This document shows, in pieces, positions 46,281 through 56,019 of a stretch of 64,000 nucleotides of DNA (the first letter of the stretch is position 1; every line of letters begins with the position of its first letter). The notes below the pieces were generated by a model, which searched no databases, was not told where the DNA came from, and saw nothing but the letters and a program-made list of their open reading frames with translations. The stretch is from Roseococcus suduntuyensis. Its GTDB lineage: Bacteria; Pseudomonadota; Alphaproteobacteria; Acetobacterales; Acetobacteraceae. The stretch is from contig NZ_JACIDJ010000002.1 in assembly GCF_014196305.1 (NCBI RefSeq), positions 62,001 through 126,000 of the forward strand, read 5' to 3'. A program made the position numbers and the translations under genes.

Positions 46281-46478
46281 GTGGAGGTTGTGGCGGAGGA
46301 TGGTGACCCGGTGCGCATGCAGTTCCTGGCCGCCCTGCTGCGCGATGCCGGCATCGAGCCCGTGATGCTCGACGCGAACCTGGCGGGGCTGGGGTTGGCC
46401 ATGTTTCCCCGGCGCCTCGCCGTGCGGCGCGAGGATGGGCCGCGCGCCCGGCGCATCCTGGCCGATGCCGGGGTCTGA
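46281..46478 (+). CDS. DUF2007 domain small protein (putative signal-transducing protein)
   Basis: A 65-residue protein with the DUF2007 ferredoxin-like pattern: DPVRMQFLAALLRDAGIEPV, split, then LDANLAGL and a C-terminal VRREDGPRARRILADAGV that resembles the PII-uridylylation-related fold. GGAGGGGG lies about six bases before GTG 46281, making this start convincing. It overlaps the methyltransferase start by 14 bases, so both are coupled. Molecular role unknown. Confidence 0.75.
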   Translation: MEVVAEDGDPVRMQFLAALLRDAGIEPVMLDANLAGLGLAMFPRRLAVRREDGPRARRILADAGV

Positions 46479-47199
46479 GCCGCCCGCCGAGGCCTTCACC
46501 GAGGATGCGCTGCTGGGCGGCCGGGTGCGGCTGACCCAGCCACGCGAGGGGTTCCGTGCCGCGCTCGACCCCGTGCTGCTGGCCGCCTTCATCCCCGCCC
46601 GGCCGGGCGAGAGGGTGCTGGAGGCCGGCTGCGGGTCCGGGGCGGCCTTCCTCTGCCTCGCGGCCCGGGTGCCCGGGGTGGCCGTGCAGGCCGTCGAGCG
46701 CGACGCGGAGATGGCGGCGCTGGCGCGGCGCAACGCGGAGGCCAATGGCGCGGCGGCGATGATCCATGCCGCCGACATCCGCACCCCGCCCGCCCTGCCC
46801 CGCTGCGACCACGCCTTCGCCAACCCGCCCTATTGGCCGGGCGGCACGCCCTCGCCGCAGCCTCGCCGGCGCGACGCCGCGCATGAGGATGCGGCGCTGG
46901 AGGACTGGGTGGCGATGCTGGCGCGGCCGTTGCGGCACCTTGGCACGCTCACGCTGGTGCTGCCTGCCGGGCGCTTCGCCGCAGCCGTGGCGGCGATGCG
47001 GGGCGTGGGGTGCGGCGCGGTGCGCCTGCTGCCGCTCTGGCCGCGCACGGGGGTGGCGGCCAAGCGGGTGCTGGTCCAGGCACGACGCGGTGGGCGGGGG
47101 GCGGACGAGGTGCTGCCCGGCCTTGTCCTCCACGCCGCGGACGGCTCCTTCACGCCCGCGGCCGAGGCCGTGCTGCGCGGGGGTGCCGCGCTACCGTAG
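46465..47199 (+). CDS. SAM-dependent methyltransferase, TrmN6/YfiC-like
   Basis: Class I methyltransferase of 244 aa. SAM motif I ERVLEAGCGSGAAFLCLA, acidic motif II VERDAEM and the catalytic NPPY in HAFANPPYWPGG mark an N6-adenine or N5-glutamine methyltransferase; gene context and the start TEDALLGGRVRLTQP fit the tRNA1(Val) adenine-37 N6 enzyme. ATG 46465 is used; an upstream ATG 46435 lies inside the DUF2007 gene. Converges with the SDR gene, overlapping by nine bases. Confidence 0.88.
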   Translation: MPGSEPPAEAFTEDALLGGRVRLTQPREGFRAALDPVLLAAFIPARPGERVLEAGCGSGAAFLCLAARVPGVAVQAVERDAEMAALARRNAEANGAAAMIHAADIRTPPALPRCDHAFANPPYWPGGTPSPQPRRRDAAHEDAALEDWVAMLARPLRHLGTLTLVLPAGRFAAAVAAMRGVGCGAVRLLPLWPRTGVAAKRVLVQARRGGRGADEVLPGLVLHAADGSFTPAAEAVLRGGAALP

Positions 47200-47979
47200 C
47201 GCGCTGGCCGCCGGGCAGGCCGTGCGCCCGCCATCCACCTGCAGATGCGCGCCCGTGATGGCCGAGGCCGCGTCCGAACACAGGAAGAGCACGGCCGCCG
47301 TGACCTCCGCCGGTGTGGAATAGCGGCCCGTGGGAATGTTGGCCTTGTAGCGTTCGGCCGCGTCGTTCACGCCCCGCATCCCGGCCTGCTCTTCCAGCGA
47401 ATGGATCATGCGTGTCTCGGTGGGGCCGGGGCAGACGGCGTTCACCCGCACGCCGGCCCGCGCCACCTCGCCCGCGACCGAGCGCGTGATGCCCAGCACC
47501 GCATGCTTGGAGCCCACATAGGGCGCGAGCCCCACGGAGCCCGCCAGCGCCGCCGTGGAGGCCGTGTTCACCACCGCGCCCGAACCCTGGCGCAGCATCA
47601 CGGGCAGGACCGCGCGCAGTCCAAGGAAGACGCCCTTCACGTTCACGGCCATGACGGCGTCGAAGACCTCCTCCTCCTGCTCGACCAGGGGGCGCACATG
47701 GCCCTCGATGCCGGCATTGTTGAAGAAGCAATGGATGCCGCCCCAGGCCTCGACGGCGGCGGCGACATAGGCCGCGACCTCGGCGACGCGGGTGACGTCC
47801 GCGATGCGCGATTGCGCGTCATGCCCCTCCGCCCGCAGCGTGGCGGCGGCGTCATGAACCAGCGGGTCACGGTCCACCAGCAGCACGCGCGCCCCCTCAC
47901 GGGCGAAACCCTGGGCGGCGTCGAGGCCAAGGCCATTGGCCGCCCCCGTCACCACCGCCACCTTGTCCTTGAAGCGCAT
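47191..47979 (-). CDS. Short-chain dehydrogenase/reductase
   Basis: SDR of 262 aa with intact chemistry, unlike the one at 7154. TGAANGLGLDAA binds NAD(P), NNAG is present, and the triad is complete: Ser in VVNTASTAALAG and Tyr-Lys in PYVGSKHAVLG. PGPTETRM and GAHLQVDGG close the fold. Asp in LLVDRD after the second strand suggests NAD rather than NADP. The substrate is unknown; names such as 3-oxoacyl-ACP reductase would be guesses. Followed 20 bases upstream by an esterase gene in the same direction, so a two-gene operon is possible. Confidence 0.9.
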   Translation of the reverse strand: MRFKDKVAVVTGAANGLGLDAAQGFAREGARVLLVDRDPLVHDAAATLRAEGHDAQSRIADVTRVAEVAAYVAAAVEAWGGIHCFFNNAGIEGHVRPLVEQEEEVFDAVMAVNVKGVFLGLRAVLPVMLRQGSGAVVNTASTAALAGSVGLAPYVGSKHAVLGITRSVAGEVARAGVRVNAVCPGPTETRMIHSLEEQAGMRGVNDAAERYKANIPTGRYSTPAEVTAAVLFLCSDAASAITGAHLQVDGGRTACPAASALR

Positions 47980-47999
47980 CTCTCCCCTCCTTGTTCTTG

Positions 48000-48938
48000 T
48001 CAGGCCAGCCCGTCACGCAGCGCCGCCGCGGCGCCGCTGATATAGGTGGCGGCGGGGCGGATGATGGCGCCCATGGTCAGCATGCCGTGCAACATGTCGG
48101 CCGCGTGCAGGTGCTGCACCCGGACCCCCTCGCGCTCCAGCCGCGCGGCATAGTCGCGCCCCTCGTCGCAGAGCGGGTCATGCGCCACGGTCAGCACATA
48201 GGCGGGCGCGGTCCCGGCCAGCGAAGACGCGCGCAGCGGCGAGGCGCGCCAGTCATTCCACGTCGTGGGGTCGGGCGCGTAGTGGTCGCGGAACCACTCC
48301 ATGATGACGGTGGTCAGCGGCACGCCGCCGGTGAAGCGGGCATAGCTTTCGTGCCGCATCGCCATGTCGGTGGCGGGGTAGAGCAGCAGCTGGAACTTCA
48401 CCGGCGGCAACGCGCCATCGCGCGCCATCAGCGCCAGCACGGCGGCCATGGAGCCACCCGCGCTGTCGCCGCCGACCGCAAGCCGCGCGGGGTCCATGCC
48501 ATAGCTCGCGGCATTCGCGGCCATGTGGCGGAAGGCCGCGGCGCAATCCTCAATGGCGGCGGGGAAGCGGTGCTCCGGCGCCAGGCGGTAATCCACCGAG
48601 AGCACGGCGCAGCCCGCCTCGTTCGCCAGGCTGCGCGCCAGGTGGTCATGGGTGTCGATGTCCCCGAAGACCCAGCCGCCGCCATGCATGTAGAGCATCC
48701 CGGGGAGCACCTGGCCCGGCGCACTGCCGGCCGGGCGGTAGAGGCGGGCACGGTTGCCGCCGGGCAGCGTGAGGTCGCGCGCCTCGGCCACCTCGGGCGG
48801 GGGCGGCTGCAGCACGGGGCGGCCGGCGGCGTAGAGTTCACGCGCCTCCTCGGGTGAGATCAGGTTGAAGGCGGGACGGCCCGAGGCCTTCACCATGTCC
48901 AGCAGCGTGAGGCAATCGGGGTGGAGGGGGGCGGCCAT
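48000..48938 (-). CDS. Alpha/beta hydrolase, hormone-sensitive-lipase (GDSAG) family
   Basis: Esterase/lipase of 312 aa. The HSL oxyanion motif is MLYMHGGGWVFGD, the nucleophile elbow GGDSAGGSMAA, and the acid and base are in AHDPLCDEGRDY and DMLHGMLTM. VDYRLAPEHRFPAAIEDC is typical of the family. ATG 48938 has AGGAGAG at correct spacing; upstream codons are non-conserved. Lacks a signal peptide, so it is cytoplasmic. It is divergent from the PfkB-type kinase gene and precedes the SDR gene. Confidence 0.9.
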   Translation of the reverse strand: MAAPLHPDCLTLLDMVKASGRPAFNLISPEEARELYAAGRPVLQPPPPEVAEARDLTLPGGNRARLYRPAGSAPGQVLPGMLYMHGGGWVFGDIDTHDHLARSLANEAGCAVLSVDYRLAPEHRFPAAIEDCAAAFRHMAANAASYGMDPARLAVGGDSAGGSMAAVLALMARDGALPPVKFQLLLYPATDMAMRHESYARFTGGVPLTTVIMEWFRDHYAPDPTTWNDWRASPLRASSLAGTAPAYVLTVAHDPLCDEGRDYAARLEREGVRVQHLHAADMLHGMLTMGAIIRPAATYISGAAAALRDGLA

Positions 48939-49056
48939 GGGCTCTCCTGACGAATGCGATGGCAAGCAGGTTGGGCCAAGCGCGGCCACCCGGCAACATG
49001 CCCGCAACAAGGAGAAGCTTGCGCGGCGCGGGCCGGATCAGGCCAGATGGCCGGGC

Positions 49057-49977
49057 ATGGACGGCCCTTCCCTGACCCCCTCCCCCCTCGTCATCTGCCT
49101 CGGCAACGCCGTGGCGGATCATGTCTTTCGCGTGGACGACGTGCCCCAGCCGCCGGCCAAGGCCCGCGCGCGCGGCTATGCGCTGACAGCGGGCGGCATG
49201 GCGGCCAATGCCGCCATCGCGGCGCGGCGCCTGGGCGGGCGCGCGGCCTTCTGGGGTCGGCTCGGCGATGACGCGAACGGGGCCATGCTGCTGGCCGCGT
49301 TGGCGGCCGAGGGCGTCGCCACCGATGCGGTGCGCGTCATCCCGGGCGCGGTCAGCCCCGTCTCGGCCGTGCTGGTGGATGCGGTGGGGGAGCGCGCGAT
49401 CCTGGGCTATCGCGGCGAGCATCTGAGCGTGGACCCGGCCTGGCTGCCGCTGGATGCCCTGGCCCAAGCGGGCGCGTTGCTGTGTGACCCGCGCTGGCAC
49501 GAAGGGGCGGTGTCGGCGCTGGCCGCGGCGGAGGCGGCAAACCTGCCCAGCGTGCTGGACGCCGAGCGCAGCGAGACGCGCATCCTGCTCGACCTCGTGC
49601 CTCGCGCGCGGCATGCCATCTTCTCCGTCCCCGGGCTGATGAACTTTGCCCCCGGCGCCCGCCCCGCCGACGGCCTGCGCCGCGCGCTGGCCGAGGGCGT
49701 GACCGAGGTCGCGGCCGTCACGCGCGGCGAGAAGGGCGTGTTGTGGCTGACGCGCGGCCAGCGCACGCCGCGCGAGATGCCGGCCTTCCAGGTCGCCGCC
49801 ACCAACACCACCGGCGCGGGCGACGTGTTCCACGGGGCCTATGCGCTCGCCATCGCCGAGGGCCGGCCGGTGGAGGCGGCGCTGCGCTTCGCCAACGCCG
49901 CCGGCGCCCTGCGCGCGCGGGACGGCACCACCGCCGCGCGCGCCGAGACCGAGGCATTCCTGGCCGAACAGGGCTAG
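49057..49977 (+). CDS. PfkB-family carbohydrate kinase
   Basis: Ribokinase-fold sugar kinase of 306 aa. Substrate end: VICLGNAVADHVFRVDDVP and GYALTAGGMAANAAIAARRLGG; phosphate end: VAAVTRGEKGVLWL and the catalytic NTTGAGDVFHGAYALAI with the GAGD base Asp. Substrate could be ribose, fructose or an adenosine-like nucleoside; the GMAANAA motif resembles sulfofructose-kinase/YihV-like members, but that is not decisive. ATG 49057 was selected as the first at the conserved start; no strong Shine-Dalgarno. Lies 69 bases before glgP and may open the glycogen transcript. Confidence 0.88.
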   Translation: MDGPSLTPSPLVICLGNAVADHVFRVDDVPQPPAKARARGYALTAGGMAANAAIAARRLGGRAAFWGRLGDDANGAMLLAALAAEGVATDAVRVIPGAVSPVSAVLVDAVGERAILGYRGEHLSVDPAWLPLDALAQAGALLCDPRWHEGAVSALAAAEAANLPSVLDAERSETRILLDLVPRARHAIFSVPGLMNFAPGARPADGLRRALAEGVTEVAAVTRGEKGVLWLTRGQRTPREMPAFQVAATNTTGAGDVFHGAYALAIAEGRPVEAALRFANAAGALRARDGTTAARAETEAFLAEQG

Positions 49978-50046
49978 CCGCGCGGGCCCGAAGACGCTTC
50001 CGGCACCCCGCCGATCCATGCGAGGATCGCACCGCCCAAGTTGAGG

Positions 50047-52521
50047 ATGCGCCACTCCGTGACACCGCCCGACACGAACAGCCCCGCCCCCGTCGCCCGT
50101 GGCGCGGAGGCCATGCGCGACGCCATCCTGCGCAAGCTGACCTTTGACATCGGCAAGAGCCGCGCCGGCGCGCTGGAGCGCGACTGGTTCATGGCCACCG
50201 CGCTGGCCGTGCGCGACCATGTGGTGCAGCCCTGGCTGAACGACATGCGCGCCGCCTACGACACCGGCGAGAAGCAGGTCTACTACCTCTCACTCGAATT
50301 CCTCATCGGCCGGCTGCTGCGCGAGAACATGTCCAACTTCGGCCTGATGGCCGATGTGCGGGCAGCGCTGGTCTCGCTCGATGTCAGCCCCGCCTTGATC
50401 GAGGCCTGCGAACCCGATGCCGCTCTCGGAAATGGCGGGTTGGGGCGGCTCGCGGCGTGCTTCATGGAGAGCCTCGCCTCCCTCTCCATCCCCGCCTTCG
50501 GCTATGGCATCCGATACGACCACGGGCTGTTCAAGCAGGCCATCCGCGACGGCTGGCAGGAGGAATTCCCCGAGGATTGGCTGAACTTCTCCAACCCCTG
50601 GGAATTCGCGCGCCCCGAGATCGCCCACCCCATCGGCTTCGGCGGCAGCGTCGAGGAGGTGGAGGGCGGCGACGGCAGCATCCGCCATGTCTGGAAGCCC
50701 GCAGAGACGGTGCTGGCGGTCGCCTATGACACGCCCATCGTGGGCTGGCGCGGCAAGCATGTGAACACGCTGCGCCTTTGGTCGGCCCGCGCACCCGACG
50801 TGCTGCGCCTTGAGGCCTTCAACCGCGGCGATCATATCGGCGCCGTCTCCGAACGCGCGCGCGCCGAGGCCATCAGCCGCATCCTCTACCCGGCCGATGA
50901 CAGCCCCTCGGGGCAGGAATTGCGGCTGCGGCAGGAATTCTTCTTCTCCTCGGCCGCGCTGCAGGATCTGATCCGGCGGCACCAGCGCGTCTATGGCAGC
51001 CTCAACACCCTGCCCGACCGCGTGGCCATCCAGCTCAACGACACCCATCCCGCCATCGTGGTGGCGGAGCTGATGCGCATCCTGCTCGACGACAACGGGA
51101 TGGAATGGGCCGACGCCTGGCGCGTCACCCAGGGCTGCATCAGCTACACCAACCACACCCTGCTGCCCGAGGCGCTGGAGAGCTGGCCCGTCGCGCTCAT
51201 GGAACAGCTGCTGCCCCGCCACATGCAGATCATCTACATGATCAACGCGGTGCATCTGGGCGAAGTTTCGGAGGCCTATCCGGGCGACAACCGGCTGCTG
51301 GCCTCGCTCTCGCTCATCGAGGAGCAGTCCGGGCGGCGCGTTCGCATGGGGCACCTGGCCTTCGTGGGCAGCCACAAGGTGAACGGCGTCTCGGCCCTGC
51401 ATTCGGAGCTGCTGAAGCAGACGGTCTTCCGTGACTTCCACATGCTCAGCCCGCAGAAGCTGACCAACAAGACCAATGGCGTGACCTTCCGGCGCTGGCT
51501 GCAGCAGTGCAACCCCTGCCTGACCGAGCTGCTGGTCGAGAGCATCGGGCCTGATTTCCTGGACGACCCCGAGGCGCTGCGGGGCCTCGAGAAACTCGCG
51601 GGCGATGCCGCCTTCCAGCAGCGCTTCGCCGAGGTGAAACGGGTCAACAAGCAGGCGCTGGCCCAGGTGATCCGGGAGCGCACGGGCATCCGCGTTGACC
51701 CCACCGCGATGTTCGACATCCACATCAAGCGCATCCATGAGTACAAGCGGCAATTGCTGAACGTGCTGGAGACGATCGCGCTCTATGACGCGATCCGCGC
51801 CGAGCCGCACCGCGAGTGGCAGCCGCGCGTGAAGATCTTCGCGGGCAAGGCGGCGGCGAGCTACCACCGCGCCAAGCTCATCATCAAGCTGGCGCATGAC
51901 GTGGCGCGCATTGTCAACCGCGACCCGATGATGCGCGACCGGCTGAAGGTGGTGTTCCTGCCCAACTACAACGTCTCGCTGGCCGAGGTGATCATCCCCG
52001 CCGCCGACCTGTCGGAGCAGATCAGCACCGCGGGCATGGAGGCATCGGGCACCGGCAACATGAAGCTCGGCCTCAATGGCGCACTCACCATCGGCACGCT
52101 GGACGGCGCCAATGTCGAGATGCTGGAGCATGTGGGCGCGGAGAACATGTTCATCTTCGGCCTGACCACGCCGGAGGTGGAGAACCGCCGCAAGGAAGGC
52201 TGGCACGGGCAGATGGCCATCGAGGCCTCCTTCCGCCTGTCGCAGGTGATGGACCAGCTCAGTTCCGGCGTGCTCTCACCCGATGACCGCGGCCGCTATG
52301 TCGAGATGGTGCGGAACCTGCGCGACCATGACCACTTCCTCGTCACCGCCGATTTTGACAGCTACTTCACCAAGCAGCGCGAGGTGGACATGCTCTGGGC
52401 GCAGCAGGCCGAATGGCAGCGCGCGGCCATCCTGAACACGGCGCGGCTGGGCTGGTTCTCCTCCGACCGCACCATCCGCGAATATGCGGAGGAGATCTGG
52501 CGCGTGCCGGTGGAACATTGA
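50047..52521 (+). CDS. glgP: Glycogen/maltodextrin phosphorylase GlgP
   Basis: Phosphorolytic release of glucose-1-phosphate from glycogen, 824 aa from the ATG at 50047 (TTG 50041 and GTG 50059 are alternatives; none has an ideal Shine-Dalgarno). GT35 features: YYLSLEFLIGRLL, LGNGGLGRLAACFMES, NDTHPAI, RIHEYKRQLLN and the PLP-binding Lys near residue 673 in EASGTGNMKLGLNGALTIGT (split). Regulatory N-terminal phosphorylation segments of eukaryotic enzymes are absent, as expected. It precedes glgB with an 11-base gap. Confidence 0.96.
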   Translation: MRHSVTPPDTNSPAPVARGAEAMRDAILRKLTFDIGKSRAGALERDWFMATALAVRDHVVQPWLNDMRAAYDTGEKQVYYLSLEFLIGRLLRENMSNFGLMADVRAALVSLDVSPALIEACEPDAALGNGGLGRLAACFMESLASLSIPAFGYGIRYDHGLFKQAIRDGWQEEFPEDWLNFSNPWEFARPEIAHPIGFGGSVEEVEGGDGSIRHVWKPAETVLAVAYDTPIVGWRGKHVNTLRLWSARAPDVLRLEAFNRGDHIGAVSERARAEAISRILYPADDSPSGQELRLRQEFFFSSAALQDLIRRHQRVYGSLNTLPDRVAIQLNDTHPAIVVAELMRILLDDNGMEWADAWRVTQGCISYTNHTLLPEALESWPVALMEQLLPRHMQIIYMINAVHLGEVSEAYPGDNRLLASLSLIEEQSGRRVRMGHLAFVGSHKVNGVSALHSELLKQTVFRDFHMLSPQKLTNKTNGVTFRRWLQQCNPCLTELLVESIGPDFLDDPEALRGLEKLAGDAAFQQRFAEVKRVNKQALAQVIRERTGIRVDPTAMFDIHIKRIHEYKRQLLNVLETIALYDAIRAEPHREWQPRVKIFAGKAAASYHRAKLIIKLAHDVARIVNRDPMMRDRLKVVFLPNYNVSLAEVIIPAADLSEQISTAGMEASGTGNMKLGLNGALTIGTLDGANVEMLEHVGAENMFIFGLTTPEVENRRKEGWHGQMAIEASFRLSQVMDQLSSGVLSPDDRGRYVEMVRNLRDHDHFLVTADFDSYFTKQREVDMLWAQQAEWQRAAILNTARLGWFSSDRTIREYAEEIWRVPVEH

Positions 52522-52532
52522 GCGGCGCGGCG

Positions 52533-54761
52533 ATGGAAGACTGGCGCGCCAGCGAGGCGGAGCTGACCTCCTTCCTGGCCGCCGCCCATGGCGACCCCTT
52601 CGCCCTGCTGGGCCCGCACGCGACCGAGGGCGGGGTGGTGTGGCGCGCCTTCTTCCCCGGCGCCTCGCGCGTGGAGGCGCTGCTGCCGCAGGGGTCGCGG
52701 CCGCTCGCACCCCGCGGCGAGCAGGGTTTCTTCGAGGGTTTCCTGCCCGGAGTGCGGCGCGAGGCCTGCACGCGGCTGCGCGTCCATGAGCCGGCCGGCG
52801 CGCGGGATGTCCATGACGCCTATGCGCTGGGCCCCGCACTCGGTCCACTTGACGACCATCTTCTTCTCGAAGGCACGCATCATCGGCTGCATGAGCGGCT
52901 GGGCGCGCATCCCGGCACGCATGGGGGCGTGGTGGGCACGCGCTTCGCGGTCTGGGCGCCGCATGCCAAGCGTGTCTCGGTGGTGGGCGACTTCAACTTC
53001 TGGGACGGGCGGCGCCACACCATGCGCCGGCGCGTGGACAGCGGCATCTGGGAGCTGTTCCTGCCCGGCATCGGCCCCGGCACGGTCTACAAATATGAGC
53101 TGCTCGGCCCCGCCGGGACCCTGCTACCGCTGAAGGCCGACCCCTTCGGCTTCGCTGCGGAAATGCGCCCCGCCAATGCCTCGGTCGTGGCGGATCTGGA
53201 CGGCTTCGAATGGACGGATGCCGCCTGGATGTCCGCGCGCGCCAAATCCGCGCCGCGCACGCAACCCATGTCGGTCTACGAGGTTCACGCCCCGTCGTGG
53301 AAACGCCACCCCGATGGGAGGTTCTGGAACTGGGATGAATTGGCGGCCGACCTCATCCCCTATGTCCGTTCGCTCGGCTTCACTCACATCCAGCTCATGC
53401 CGGTGATGGAGCATCCGCTCGATGCCTCCTGGGGCTATCAGCCCGTGGGCATGCATGCGGTGACGGCGCGGCTGGGCGGGCCACGCGGCCTGATGCGCTT
53501 CATCAATGCGGCGCATGAGGCCGGGCTCGGCGTCCTGCTCGACTGGGTGCCGGCGCATTTCCCGCAGGACGCCCATGGCCTGGCGCGCTTCGACGGGACG
53601 CCCCTGTTCGAGCATCCGGACCCGCAGCGCGGCTTCCACCCGGACTGGGGCACGGCCATCTACGACTATGGGCGCACCGAGGTGCGCGCCTTCCTCGCCT
53701 CCAACGCCATGTTCTGGATCGAGCGCTTCCACGCCGACGGGCTGCGGGTGGACGCCGTCTCCTCCATGATCCACCTCGACTATTCGCGCGGGCCCGGTGA
53801 ATGGTCGCCCAATCCCGATGGCGGCAATGACAACCGCGACGCCATTGCCTGCCTGCGTCACATCAACGCGCTGGTGAAGCGGGCCGGCCAAGGTGCGGTG
53901 ATGATCGCGGAAGAGGCCACCGACTGGTCCGGCGTTACGGCGCCGGCCGAGGAAGGCGGGCTCGGCTTCGACTTCAAGTGGAATATGGGCTGGATGAACG
54001 ACACGCTGCGCTATGTGGCGAAGGAGCCCATCCATCGCGGCTGGCACCACCAGCTGATGAACTTCTCCCTCATGTACGCCTTCAACGAGAACTTCATCCT
54101 GCCGCTGAGCCATGACGAGGTGGTGCATGGCAAGGGCTCCCTGCTGGGGCGCATGCCCAAGGGCGGCGATGGCGCCGATGACTGGCAACGCTTCGCCAAT
54201 CTGCGCGCCTATCTCGGCTACATGTGGGGCCACCCGGGCAAGAAGCTGCTCTTCATGGGCAACGAGATCGCGCAATGGCGCGAATGGTCGGAGGCGCGGG
54301 AACTCGACTGGTGGCTGCTGCAGCACGCGCGCCACACCGGCGTGCAGACCCTGGTGCGCGACCTCAACGCCCTGCACCAGGCGCTGCCCGCGCTGCACGC
54401 GGCCGATGCGCAGCCCGAGGGCTTCCACTGGATCGACGCCGATGACAGCGCCGATTGCACCTTCACCTGGCTGCGCCATGATGGTGATGGTGGCGCGCCC
54501 GTGGCCGTGCTGTGCAACTTCACCGCCGCCCCGCGCGAGGCGCATCTGATCGGCCTGCCGGCGGCCGGACGCTGGCGCGAATTGCTGAACACGGACGCGA
54601 CCGTCTATGGCGGCTCGGGCCTCGGCAATCTCGGCGTGGTGCGCGCCCGGGACATGCCCGCCTTCGGCCAGCCCGCCTCAGCCTGGGTCATGCTGCCGCC
54701 ACTCGCTGTTGTCTATCTGGCGCCCGAAGAATGGCCGCCACCGGAGGAAAACGATGCCTGA
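52533..54761 (+). CDS. glgB: 1,4-alpha-glucan branching enzyme GlgB
   Basis: Introduces alpha-1,6 branches into glycogen, 742 aa. Two N-terminal CBM48 modules (about 1-215) come before the GH13_9 barrel. Catalytic residues: nucleophile Asp407 in [10 protein letters not shown], acid/base Glu460 in MIAEEATDW and Asp528 in [13 protein letters not shown]. Ends with a beta domain including [15 protein letters not shown] 52533 is the first Met; TTG 52518, overlapping the glgP stop, is possible. The stop overlaps the glgC start by eight bases. Confidence 0.96.
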   Translation: MEDWRASEAELTSFLAAAHGDPFALLGPHATEGGVVWRAFFPGASRVEALLPQGSRPLAPRGEQGFFEGFLPGVRREACTRLRVHEPAGARDVHDAYALGPALGPLDDHLLLEGTHHRLHERLGAHPGTHGGVVGTRFAVWAPHAKRVSVVGDFNFWDGRRHTMRRRVDSGIWELFLPGIGPGTVYKYELLGPAGTLLPLKADPFGFAAEMRPANASVVADLDGFEWTDAAWMSARAKSAPRTQPMSVYEVHAPSWKRHPDGRFWNWDELAADLIPYVRSLGFTHIQLMPVMEHPLDASWGYQPVGMHAVTARLGGPRGLMRFINAAHEAGLGVLLDWVPAHFPQDAHGLARFDGTPLFEHPDPQRGFHPDWGTAIYDYGRTEVRAFLASNAMFWIERFHADGLRVDAVSSMIHLDYSRGPGEWSPNPDGGNDNRDAIACLRHINALVKRAGQGAVMIAEEATDWSGVTAPAEEGGLGFDFKWNMGWMNDTLRYVAKEPIHRGWHHQLMNFSLMYAFNENFILPLSHDEVVHGKGSLLGRMPKGGDGADDWQRFANLRAYLGYMWGHPGKKLLFMGNEIAQWREWSEARELDWWLLQHARHTGVQTLVRDLNALHQALPALHAADAQPEGFHWIDADDSADCTFTWLRHDGDGGAPVAVLCNFTAAPREAHLIGLPAAGRWRELLNTDATVYGGSGLGNLGVVRARDMPAFGQPASAWVMLPPLAVVYLAPEEWPPPEENDA

Positions 54762-56019
54762 CCGCCAATTGGCGCCCGCGCCCCTGGCCCGAACCGCCAT
54801 GGCCTTCGTGCTGGCCGGGGGCCGCGGCTCCCGCCTGATGGAACTGACGGACCGCCGCGCCAAGCCCGCCGTTTATTTCGGCGGCAAGTCGCGCATCATC
54901 GACTTCGCGCTGTCCAACGCACTGAACTCCGGCATCCGCCGCGTGGCGGTGGCGACGCAATACAAGGCCCACAGCCTGATCCGGCATTTGCAGCGCGGCT
55001 GGAACTTCTTCCGCGGCGAGCGCAACGAGAGCTTCGACATCCTACCCGCCAGCCAGCGCGTCAGCGAGAACAGCTGGTATCTCGGCACGGCCGATGCGGT
55101 CTACCAGAACATCGACATCATCGAGGACGCCGCGCCGCGACACATCGTGATCCTGGCGGGCGACCACGTCTACAAGATGGACTACGAGCGCATGCTCCAG
55201 CAGCATGTGGACAGCGGCGCCGACGTCACCGTCTCCTGCCTGGCCTTCCCGCGCGAGCAATCCTCGGGCTTCGGCATCATGGCCGTGGACCGCAGCTCCC
55301 GCATCACGAACTTCCTGGAGAAGCCCAAGGACCCGCCCGGCATTCCGGACCGGCCGGACCTGGCACTCGCCTCCATGGGCATCTACGTCTTCGAGACGCG
55401 CTACCTGCTGCAACTGCTGAAGCGCGACGCGGAGAACCCGGATTCCAGCCATGATTTCGGCAAGGACATCATCCCCTGGATCGTGGAGAACGGCCACGCG
55501 GTGGCGCACCGCTTCGAGCGGTCCTGCGTGATGTCCGTGCGGGAATCCTCGCCCTACTGGCGCGACGTGGGCACGGTGGACGCCTATTGGGAGGCGAACA
55601 TCGACCTGACGGACATCGTCCCCCCGCTCGATCTCTATGACCAGGACTGGCCGATCTGGACGCATGCCGAGGTCGTGCCCCCCGCCAAGTTCGTCCATGA
55701 CGAGGAAGGGCGGCGGGGCGAGGCCATCTCCTCCCTGGTGTCGGGCGGCTGCATCATGTCGGGCGGCACGGCGCGGCGGTCTTTGCTGTTCACCAATGTC
55801 CATGTCCATTCCTATGCGCGGCTGCATGAGGCGGTGGTGTTGCCGGGGGTGGACGTGGGGCGTGGGGCGCGCCTCTCCCGCGTGGTGGTGGACCGTTCCT
55901 GCCGCATCCCCGAGGGCCTGGTGGTGGGCGAGGACCCGGAGCTGGACGCCCGGCGCTTCCGCCGCTCGGAAAATGGGGTGGTGCTGATCACCCAGTCCAT
56001 GCTGGACCGGTTGAAGTGA
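54754..56019 (+). CDS. glgC: Glucose-1-phosphate adenylyltransferase GlgC
   Basis: Makes ADP-glucose, the committed step of glycogen synthesis, 421 aa. The nucleotide-binding loop is [21 protein letters not shown] (split), followed by [14 protein letters not shown], the metal site in [13 protein letters not shown] and the substrate Lys in FLEKPKDPP; the C-terminal left-handed beta helix holds the allosteric part. GGAGG precedes ATG 54754. Overlaps glgB and is coupled to glgA by a GTGA junction. Confidence 0.97.
   Translation: MPDRQLAPAPLARTAMAFVLAGGRGSRLMELTDRRAKPAVYFGGKSRIIDFALSNALNSGIRRVAVATQYKAHSLIRHLQRGWNFFRGERNESFDILPASQRVSENSWYLGTADAVYQNIDIIEDAAPRHIVILAGDHVYKMDYERMLQQHVDSGADVTVSCLAFPREQSSGFGIMAVDRSSRITNFLEKPKDPPGIPDRPDLALASMGIYVFETRYLLQLLKRDAENPDSSHDFGKDIIPWIVENGHAVAHRFERSCVMSVRESSPYWRDVGTVDAYWEANIDLTDIVPPLDLYDQDWPIWTHAEVVPPAKFVHDEEGRRGEAISSLVSGGCIMSGGTARRSLLFTNVHVHSYARLHEAVVLPGVDVGRGARLSRVVVDRSCRIPEGLVVGEDPELDARRFRRSENGVVLITQSMLDRLK

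Noticed and set aside
50290-52206. 638-codon minus-strand frame opposite glgP
   Set aside because: glgP is unambiguous; the opposite frame is a codon-bias artefact.
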